64,000 bases of DNA from assembly GCF_050750585.1 (NCBI RefSeq), contig NZ_JBOJLM010000012.1, positions 45,429-109,428 on the forward strand. The letters are read 5' to 3'. This document shows, piece after piece, positions 41,931 to 48,626 of this stretch (position 1 is its first letter; each line of letters starts with the position of its first letter). The position numbers and the translations under genes are program-made. Below the pieces are notes generated by a model that ran no database searches, had not been told where the DNA came from, and saw nothing but the letters and a program-made list of their open reading frames with translations. The stretch is from Salinimicrobium sp050750585 (GTDB lineage Bacteria; Bacteroidota; Bacteroidia; Flavobacteriales; Flavobacteriaceae).

Positions 41931-42818
41931 ATGTCATTAGCCCAAACCATTAGACGGTACAACAGGATCATTTCTGTTTTGAGAATAAGGCCTATGAGTT
42001 ATGAAGAGGTGCAAAGAGAGATAGGCAAGGCCCGTGATGCCTTAGAAGAAAATCTACTTACCTCTCACCGCACCTTTCAAAGGGATATTAAGAATATTGA
42101 GAGGGTTTATGATATTACGATAGCTTCAGATAAAAGCACCAACAAATATTCTATACAGGATGACATAGAGGGTATGCATTCCCGCCGACTCCGGGAGAAT
42201 TTTGAGATCGTTAATGCCATTCGTCTGTCTAAAGGCTTTGCTGAAATCCTCCTTTTTGAGGAGCGGAAATCTTTGGGTACAGAACATATGGCAGGATTAA
42301 TCCACGCCATCCAGAACAAGCTTGTTGTAAATTTTGATTACCACAAGTATTGGGATGAGTCGGTAAGCAGCCGGAGTGTGAAGCCCATTGCCCTAAAAGA
42401 AGCCAAAAACCGCTGGTATTTAATAGCTGAAGATGAAGAGCAGGTCAAGAATTTTGCTCTTGACCGTATGAAGAAGCTGGTCATTACCGAACATAGATTT
42501 TTGGCCATAGATTACAACGTACACGAAGAATTTCGCGATAGTTTTGGGATCATTAATGGCACCGATGAAGCTGCTGAAGAAGTGCTGCTATCTTTCACTC
42601 CCCGCGAAGGTCAATATGTGCAATCCCTCCCGTTGCATCATAGCCAGGAGTTGTTGTTAAAGAATGACAGGGAGATGAGGTTCAGGTATTATATCAGGCC
42701 CACTTACGATTTTAGGATGGAAATTCTTTCTTACGGTGACCAGGTTAAGGTGCTTAAACCCCAAAAATTAAAGGAAGAAATCAAAACTCAATTACAGCAG
42801 GCTCTAAAAAAATATTAA
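41931..42818 (+). CDS. WYL-domain transcriptional regulator
   Basis: A 295-residue protein. N-terminal helix-turn-helix region at about 5-65 (RRYNRIISVLRIRPMSYEEVQ, HRTFQRDIKNIE). The WYL domain is at about 120-205, with the name motif in NRWYLIAEDEE near 157-167 and ALDRMKKL near 173-180. A C-terminal WCX-like extension ends LKPQKLKEEIKTQL. WYL regulators bind nucleotides or nucleic acid and often control defence genes. It overlaps by one base a palindrome copy at its end. Its position before the AAA/receiver genes suggests that it regulates them. Confidence 0.88.
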   Translation: MSLAQTIRRYNRIISVLRIRPMSYEEVQREIGKARDALEENLLTSHRTFQRDIKNIERVYDITIASDKSTNKYSIQDDIEGMHSRRLRENFEIVNAIRLSKGFAEILLFEERKSLGTEHMAGLIHAIQNKLVVNFDYHKYWDESVSSRSVKPIALKEAKNRWYLIAEDEEQVKNFALDRMKKLVITEHRFLAIDYNVHEEFRDSFGIINGTDEAAEEVLLSFTPREGQYVQSLPLHHSQELLLKNDREMRFRYYIRPTYDFRMEILSYGDQVKVLKPQKLKEEIKTQLQQALKKY

Positions 42819-42832
42819 TAAATGACATTTTT
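42818..42832 (+). repeat. Interspersed palindrome copy 11 (one mismatch)
   Basis: ATAAATGACATTTTT, followed by GAGCGT. It starts at the last base of the WYL gene's stop codon. Confidence 0.7.
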
Positions 42833-42984
42833 GAGCGTCATGTTTTGGCGTCGCTTCCCATCATCTTTGTATCAAAGAACAGCAGGTTCTTTTAAAATAT
42901 AATCCGTCTCTGCCAAAATTCTGCGGGAATGTAGGGTGACTTCGGAAGGTTGTGGAGACGGAATTATCTTAAACACCAATAGCA

Positions 42985-44046
42985 ATGAACTACGGAAATA
43001 ATACCGAGCCTGAATTTTTACCCGATTTCAACCTGCAGCATGTGAATCATCTGATGAACTTCTATCATTTACCGAAGATGTACCTGGGTTACTTCGGAAA
43101 AGTTCCCAGCTATTACAGCTTTTCATCGCGCGATATGAAAAGATTTTATTCTGAATTCCAGGCAAAATTCAAAGAGGAAATTCTGGGAAAGCATTTTATG
43201 CGAAACTTTGAAAGAGAGGAGTATAAAGCTGATGTAATTATACTGAAGCAGCAGATCATGCTTGAGCAGGATGCAGACGAAGTCACCGTGTATTTCCACA
43301 ATGAGAATGCTTCTCTCCTTCTTGAGTTAATAGATTTTATCAAAGCATTTAAAAAGGAAAAACCGCACAAAGCCGAAATCAACCTCATCATCATGCAACC
43401 CCATGGGCTGGACAATAAAAAGATAGATTTTGCCAAGCCAGATCTCAACCTAAACCTAAGCTACAACCATGATTTTCCCGGTTTTCATGAAAGGATGCTG
43501 AAGATCCTGCAGGAGGATAACAAAAGCGGACTTCACCTGCTGTACGGCAAACCCGGAACAGGTAAAAGCACCTACATCAGGTACCTGTGCGGACTCATTA
43601 AAAAAGAAATAGTTTTTCTGCCGGGGCAGATGGCGCAGAACCTCGATAATGTGGCCATGACCAAATACCTTATAGACAATCCCAACTCCATCCTCGTTAT
43701 AGAAGATGCCGAAGAGTTAATTGTCTCCCGTGACCGGCAACGCAATTCAAACCTGGCCATGATCCTGAATATTACCGCCGGTATTTTAGGAGAATCTTTG
43801 GGAATACAAATAATTGCCACTTTTAATACCGATGTTCAAAATATAGATCCTGCCCTTAAAAGAAAAGGCCGCTTAAAATTGGCTTATGAATTCAAAGTCC
43901 TGGCTCCCGAAAAAGCGAATATGCTATTCAAAGAACAAAATTCAGAATACACGACCGACAAAGAAATGACTTTGGCAGAGATCTACAACATCAGCGAAGA
44001 GGAGCAGTATAATAGTCCGGTAAGGAAGGCGGTAGGGTTTCATTGA
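42985..44046 (+). CDS. AAA-family ATPase
   Basis: A 353-residue protein. The N-terminal 160 residues are not recognised. The AAA core starts near 165: Walker A GKPGTGKST at 188-196, Walker B ILVIEDAEE at 236-244, a sensor-like IIATFNTD near 270-277, and DPALKRKGRL with a probable arginine finger near 280-289. It resembles single-ring AAA proteins of the Bcs1/proteasome-ATPase branch rather than helicases. The downstream receiver-domain gene follows 34 bases later, so the two are likely one operon. No transmembrane segment. Confidence 0.8.
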   Translation: MNYGNNTEPEFLPDFNLQHVNHLMNFYHLPKMYLGYFGKVPSYYSFSSRDMKRFYSEFQAKFKEEILGKHFMRNFEREEYKADVIILKQQIMLEQDADEVTVYFHNENASLLLELIDFIKAFKKEKPHKAEINLIIMQPHGLDNKKIDFAKPDLNLNLSYNHDFPGFHERMLKILQEDNKSGLHLLYGKPGTGKSTYIRYLCGLIKKEIVFLPGQMAQNLDNVAMTKYLIDNPNSILVIEDAEELIVSRDRQRNSNLAMILNITAGILGESLGIQIIATFNTDVQNIDPALKRKGRLKLAYEFKVLAPEKANMLFKEQNSEYTTDKEMTLAEIYNISEEEQYNSPVRKAVGFH

Positions 44047-44080
44047 ATATTTTATAATGAAAATTGATTATTAAATATTT

Positions 44081-44491
44081 ATGACAAAGTTATTTCTCGA
44101 TGACCTACGAACACATAATATGGTCTATGCTGAACCTGCAGCAGTTGCGTTTGTTGTGGTGAGGAGCTATGCTGAATTTGTAAAATATATTGAGGAGAAT
44201 GGCCTCCCTTATTTTATCAGTTCCGACAATGACCTTGGGCTGGATGAAAATGGAGAAGTGGCACCCGATGGTTATGCCGCAGCTAAATGGCTGGTCTATG
44301 AATCGGGTTTAGATCTCCGAAACTTAAAATTCAAAGTACATTCTGCCAATCCGGCGGCGGCGGCGCAGATAAGAGGGGTATTAAACATTACCTCCGGTTC
44401 TTTAAGCAAAGAGATAGTTAAACTTTATCATTCCGATCCCCAGGCTTCGGGAGAGGACTTCCGGGACGAAAATTCTTACGGTAACTTCTGA
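44081..44491 (+). CDS. Cyclic-phosphate-processing receiver-domain (cREC) protein
   Basis: A 136-residue protein of the receiver-like family found with cyclic-phosphate and RNA-processing genes. Signatures: KLFLDDLRT at 3-11, YFISSDNDLGLD near 46-57, DGYAAAKWLVYES and FKVHSANPAAAAQIRGVL near 87-104. Most relatives have DHDLG; here His is Asn (DNDLG), so a metal or phosphate site may be altered. It lies right after the AAA ATPase gene and before the zinc-ribbon/coiled-coil gene pair. A reaction has not been shown for the family. Confidence 0.75.
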   Translation: MTKLFLDDLRTHNMVYAEPAAVAFVVVRSYAEFVKYIEENGLPYFISSDNDLGLDENGEVAPDGYAAAKWLVYESGLDLRNLKFKVHSANPAAAAQIRGVLNITSGSLSKEIVKLYHSDPQASGEDFRDENSYGNF

Positions 44492-44581
44492 ATTCCCCAC
44501 GTTTACTAAACCAATTTTCCTTGCTTTAACATAAAATTTAGATTTAGAAAAAATCTAACTAACCTCAGAAAATCCAGATCT

Positions 44582-44728
44582 ATGGCAACTTACAAATGTA
44601 GAACTTGTGGTAAAACAAAAAATGATACCCTGGTATCTCAAATGGCGGTTCTTGGAAGATGCAGACCTGCAAATTCCTCGGCTTCACTTTCCAATCATTC
44701 TTGGACCAAAATATCTAATAATAACTAA
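44582..44728 (+). CDS. Tiny zinc-ribbon-like protein (48 aa)
   Basis: A 48-residue frame starting MATYKCRTCGKTKND. Cys6 and Cys9 form a CxxC knuckle; Cys27 (GRCRP) and His40 (NHSWTKI) could supply the other two zinc ligands, a layout seen in small rubredoxin-like ribbon proteins that end in HxWxKI. The stop codon is 13 bases before the ATG of the long coiled-coil gene. An alternative, longer upstream start for that gene would have to overlap this one. It is probably a small structural or RNA/protein-binding partner. Confidence 0.6.
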   Translation: MATYKCRTCGKTKNDTLVSQMAVLGRCRPANSSASLSNHSWTKISNNN

Positions 44729-44741
44729 AGAAGATTTTCTA

Positions 44742-47054
44742 ATGAAACTTAACGAAATCGTCTTAGGAGAAAACCAGGGTTTAATTCCTGAGGTAGTGGG
44801 TGGAATACAAAAAATTGCTATCGGTTTAAATCAGAATAAACAAGCTCTTCTTAGGAGAGAACTGGTGATGCAATTAAATCATGAAATTCCAGCTTTGGAT
44901 TTAGTAGATGGTAAAATTGTAAACGCCTTAGTTAAAGAAGCTTATTCTCAAACACATTCCCCCGTTGTTCAAAAAGCTCTTTCAGAATGTTTTTTTGAAA
45001 ATACCGGAGATAAATTGGTTTATGATCCATATAGAATTTCCAATGCCAGTTTAAGTTTAAACTTGACCGGTGAAGATGTTTTAGATCTAAATAAATTTGA
45101 CCAACAAACAGAAGTTGTAAAGGGAGCTTTAGATAACTTAGGAAAGACAGATGCTATTACTGAGATAAATGAGGCTAAAATGGACATTGAACTTCTCGTT
45201 GCTGAAGATAATTTTTCTCTTACCGGCCGAACCAAGGTTAATGACACTTTTAATTATGCAGTGAAAATTCATGAGGGTTACAGCAACCTTATAAATCATT
45301 ACAGGTTTGCACAACAAGCAAATATGAATCTTATTGAAGATTTTGAGTTTCTGCGAACTGAGCTTTTAAACTTTAGAAAAGAAGTAGCCCATTTGTTTTC
45401 AGAAATATTAGGTGAGGATGTTAAGGTTTCGCACCCGGATTTATTTGATTTTTCCATGATTGAATATTTCAATATCGAAAAATTCCGGAAAGATCTGGAC
45501 TTCGCATTTAATGACTTAGGAAAAAAGTTGCAAGTTTTTAACTCAGATTATAACCAAAAAATGTCCCAATTAAAGGAGGACGGCGTTGGTCATGCAGATA
45601 GAGCTCTGGATAGGTTGTCCAAAACTAAAAGGAGAAGAGGTCATTTAACCGGGGGACAAATTAAAGGACAGGTTGCTGCTGCTGCGTTGGGATTTGCTTT
45701 TGATGCCTTCCTAAGTATTTCCGAAACAAGAAAAAACGCGGAAGAAACCGTAGCACAGCTTAAACATGATATTGAACTCATGAAGCTGGGGCTTAAAGGA
45801 GATGCTCAACTTATCGCTGAAGATCTCCTGAGGTTAACAAAAATCCACTCCAGAATAAAGGGGGTGCTAATTCCTGCGGTAAAAAAGTTCATAAATGAAG
45901 CAAAGATCATTTATAACCTAAGAATAAAAGATGCCTATTCCGGGATGGTTAAAGGGGGCACTATTGCCGAATTAAGTAGCGAAAACAGAAGACTGGCTGC
46001 AGAAAAAAAGCAAACTATTTTAGAAATAGATGATAAACTCCAGGGAGTGACTATCTGCCAAAATGAGATATCGAGGTATAAAAAATTAGTTTCAGATATT
46101 CAATGGGAGTATGATTTTGTAAATGATAATAAACCCGATATCCCTATCTCTTTTCACAACATAATTTCGTTTGGAAAAGCAAAAAAAAATTATGAAAAAC
46201 ATTTGTCTGACTGGGAAAGAATAACCGAACCCGTAAGAACAGAATACAGTTCCTATGTGGATGCAATAAACATGGAGGAGGCAACCCTGCTAAGGTTTAA
46301 AGATATACTAGGAAAGCTGGAGAACAGGCTTGAAGAAATTGAAGAGCAACTGGGGAAAAATAAATTAAAGATTGAAGAACAAAAAGTAAGTATTGAAGAT
46401 TTTGAACCGCAGTTTGAAATTTTCAGTAAGGGTATAAAACAATTATCAGCAGCTTCAAAGAATTTTCTGGAATTAGGAATTGCTCAAGATCTTACAAAAA
46501 CTTTGGTTCAATTTCAAAGTAATTTTGTAAGCATTGCTGGTTCAGAACCTTTTGCAATTCCTGCTGTATCAAATAATAACATAGATTATTTGAATGACCA
46601 GTACTACCAGATGGAGCTAAAGCTAGAACTTTTGAGCTATGCAGAATCTTTGGTTAATGGAGAGTTGCTTCAAAAAATGGGTGAATTGGGAGGTGAAAAA
46701 ATGGAGCTATTTATCTCTGAAAAAATGCAAAAGCTGAGATTTCAATTGACATCCAAAATTCAACAAAAAACCAAATTGGATGCTGAACAGACAGAGAGAT
46801 TAGTGAATCTGGGGACAGATATATTTTTCAGCATTTTAAAAACTCAAAAGATTAAAGCTAAAACAACCTTTCTGCAAGAGTTAAATGAAAAACTGGACCA
46901 TGAATTCTTAGCTCGATTTGAAACCTCAGTTGCGTCTTTAAAGCAAAGTATGGAAAAGGATATACAAGAGGCAGAAACTATGGAATCGGCACTCAATGAA
47001 GCATTGTCAACAGAAGATCTATTAAAAGCCTCTGAAATTATAAAAAACAAGTAG
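44742..47054 (+). CDS. 770-residue helical/coiled-coil protein with a hydrophobic centre, unknown function
   Basis: Starts at the ATG at 44742 (MKLNEIVLGENQG). The frame stays open to 44607, but that stretch overlaps the zinc-ribbon gene. The protein is almost entirely helical, with heptad-rich parts at about 395-440 and 520-590 (LENRLEEIEEQLGKNKLKIE). Near the middle a basic patch (KTKRRRGHLTGG) is followed by a hydrophobic segment at about 306-326 (GQVAAAALGFAFDAFLSI), possibly a membrane or hairpin insertion. That arrangement recalls helical pore-forming or membrane-remodelling proteins, but I recognise no family. Two small membrane protein genes follow closely. Confidence 0.65.
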   Translation: MKLNEIVLGENQGLIPEVVGGIQKIAIGLNQNKQALLRRELVMQLNHEIPALDLVDGKIVNALVKEAYSQTHSPVVQKALSECFFENTGDKLVYDPYRISNASLSLNLTGEDVLDLNKFDQQTEVVKGALDNLGKTDAITEINEAKMDIELLVAEDNFSLTGRTKVNDTFNYAVKIHEGYSNLINHYRFAQQANMNLIEDFEFLRTELLNFRKEVAHLFSEILGEDVKVSHPDLFDFSMIEYFNIEKFRKDLDFAFNDLGKKLQVFNSDYNQKMSQLKEDGVGHADRALDRLSKTKRRRGHLTGGQIKGQVAAAALGFAFDAFLSISETRKNAEETVAQLKHDIELMKLGLKGDAQLIAEDLLRLTKIHSRIKGVLIPAVKKFINEAKIIYNLRIKDAYSGMVKGGTIAELSSENRRLAAEKKQTILEIDDKLQGVTICQNEISRYKKLVSDIQWEYDFVNDNKPDIPISFHNIISFGKAKKNYEKHLSDWERITEPVRTEYSSYVDAINMEEATLLRFKDILGKLENRLEEIEEQLGKNKLKIEEQKVSIEDFEPQFEIFSKGIKQLSAASKNFLELGIAQDLTKTLVQFQSNFVSIAGSEPFAIPAVSNNNIDYLNDQYYQMELKLELLSYAESLVNGELLQKMGELGGEKMELFISEKMQKLRFQLTSKIQQKTKLDAEQTERLVNLGTDIFFSILKTQKIKAKTTFLQELNEKLDHEFLARFETSVASLKQSMEKDIQEAETMESALNEALSTEDLLKASEIIKNK

Positions 47055-47077
47055 CCTAATTTTAATTTTACAACCAT

Positions 47078-47371
47078 ATGAATACAAATCTTCTCAAAGC
47101 CAACTCCCTGTCAACAGAAACAGCATATGTTTTGTTCTTTATTTTCCAGGCCCCTTACGCATATGTGGGTAGGTGGAAAATGCAATTACTATATTGGTTC
47201 GTTTGTCTATATGTTATTAGTAGCATCTATATGATTTCGACTGGTGAATTTGCCGGTATTCTACTATTATGTTTGCTCCTTATTTGGCCGGTAAATCAGT
47301 TTTGTGCTATTCCTAATATGATCAAAAAACACAACTTGAAAATCTATGAAGAACAAATAAAAAGCAAGTAA
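47078..47371 (+). CDS. TM2-like small membrane protein
   Basis: A 97-residue protein with two or three hydrophobic segments. The order AYVLFFIFQAPYAYVGRWKMQLLYW and, later, LLIWPVNQFCAIPNMIKKHN is reminiscent of TM2-domain proteins (YLGR near the first helix, then W..DLF.IP.MV..N in the second). It starts 24 bases after the coiled-coil gene and one base separates its end from the next gene, so all three are probably co-transcribed. Confidence 0.55.
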   Translation: MNTNLLKANSLSTETAYVLFFIFQAPYAYVGRWKMQLLYWFVCLYVISSIYMISTGEFAGILLLCLLLIWPVNQFCAIPNMIKKHNLKIYEEQIKSK

Positions 47372-47372
47372 A

Positions 47373-47726
47373 ATGACAGCATTAGTAATTATAGGAATAG
47401 TACTGGGTATCCTGGCTTTTTTATGGTCGGGATACTATTTGTGGTCCATCGCTCGCGAGAAATATGATCATAATATATTTGGACCGGGTGTTATCATAAG
47501 AGGTGTAGCATCTTTGTTCTGTTTAACTTTTGCAGTCATGCTTAATACCGGGGACGGTTCCCTGATAGTTTGGATAATCGCAGCATGCATACTCTGGATT
47601 TGGACATTTTTTGTCACCTGGACCAGGAGCAGTTTTTTCATTGCACTATTTTCCCTGATCTATCAATTATTCGCTGTCCTTTTCGTGCTAAAAGCTGTTG
47701 ACAGTGTTAAGAGGAGATTGAGCTAA
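47373..47726 (+). CDS. Small membrane protein, unknown function
   Basis: A 117-residue protein with four hydrophobic segments (about 3-25, 38-60, 62-80 and 85-108) and a short basic C-terminus. No motif recognised. It is the last gene of the plus-strand accessory run and is followed by a convergent terminator. Confidence 0.55.
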   Translation: MTALVIIGIVLGILAFLWSGYYLWSIAREKYDHNIFGPGVIIRGVASLFCLTFAVMLNTGDGSLIVWIIAACILWIWTFFVTWTRSSFFIALFSLIYQLFAVLFVLKAVDSVKRRLS

Positions 47727-47832
47727 TAGGAATCACAACTCTCGGAACTTCTAAATTACTCATGAATTATGAGAATAGCCAGAGTATCCACAAAATTTAA
47801 AGAGCGACTGCTTATATTGCAGTCAATTGTAA

Positions 47833-47867
47833 AAAAGGGCCAGGTTTTTTCAAAGTCTGGCCCTTTT
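47833..47867. terminator. Bidirectional terminator at the convergence of the two accessory runs
   Basis: AAAAGGGCCAG (47833-47843) pairs perfectly with CTGGCCCTTTT (47857-47867). It separates the plus-strand coiled-coil/membrane genes from the minus-strand restriction-modification operon. Confidence 0.8.
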
Positions 47868-47884
47868 CACAATTATTTTGAGTT

Positions 47885-48349
47885 CTAATTTTTCTGTTTA
47901 GCCTTACCTGCCTTATTCCATTTTAGATCTCCAGAATTTTTTTCAATCAACCAGTCTTCAAGAGCTTTTCTCATGTAATGTGGTTCTGTCACTACATAAG
48001 AAATTCCAACCACATGCTTTTCTTTTAAAGCAAGAATTGTGTTTTTCAACTGCGCTCCTGTTTTTTTATGTTTCTTGGTAAGGTGGTTGCGAAGTCGTTG
48101 CCTGGAATATTGTTTTCCCACATGGCCTATATATTTATATTCCAGACTCTCTTCGGTCTCTCCTGTCCAAATACAGTAAACTATAGGTTTTTGTGCAATT
48201 GCTCCCAAGAAATCCTGATTGTGTACATCAAATGTTTCATGGTTAAAACCTTCATAATGAATAACTGAAACATTGTGAATATCGAGAAGGATGTCTTCAG
48301 CTTTCTGGAATTTATCTTCTAAAATTTTTCGATCAAATTCAACTGTCAT
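47885..48349 (-). CDS. GIY-YIG nuclease-like protein, last gene of the type I RM operon
   Basis: A 154-residue protein from the ATG at 48349 (MTVEFDRKILEDKF). A start at 48391 would overlap the out-of-frame hsdR tail. The stretch VYCIWTG...YKYIGHVGKQYSRQRLRNHL at about 57-92 matches a GIY-YIG core: VYCI for GIY, YIG, and the following Arg. A Glu in RKALEDWLIE near residue 127 could be the metal ligand. Its target is unknown. It may be an accessory nuclease of the RM operon. Confidence 0.65.
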   Translation of the reverse strand: MTVEFDRKILEDKFQKAEDILLDIHNVSVIHYEGFNHETFDVHNQDFLGAIAQKPIVYCIWTGETEESLEYKYIGHVGKQYSRQRLRNHLTKKHKKTGAQLKNTILALKEKHVVGISYVVTEPHYMRKALEDWLIEKNSGDLKWNKAGKAKQKN

Positions 48350-48380
48350 ATTTCTCCTATTATTATTAAAAACTTCACTT

Positions 48381-48626
48381 CTAAGCCCCAACCCCTCTCA
48401 CAAACACCTCCACAAACTCTTTCATCTTATTAATGATCCTGTCCCCGATTTCCCTTGCTTTTAAAATACTGGGTCTATTGTCGAAGCATTTAAAGACTTC
48501 ATCCCGAAGGGGTTCATGTTCGTTATAGACATAGGCATCAATCAATGACTTGAACTGTTCCTTATCCAGGTGTTCTTCTTCACAGAGATTGCCTAAGGCT
48601 AATACTCGCTGATCACTCCAGTACTG
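48381..48626 (-). pseudogene. Out-of-frame C-terminal tail of HsdR
   Basis: After the hsdR stop, another frame on the same strand continues seamlessly: QYWSDQRVLALGNLCEEEHL, then EPLRDEVFKCFDNRPSIL and IINKMKEFVEVFVRGVGA, 81 residues, ending at a TAG at 48381. This is the expected HsdR C-terminal helical domain. The break is near 48627-48628, where ATG-AC-CAG appears to lack one base (for example an original ATGGACCAG). Confidence 0.8.
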
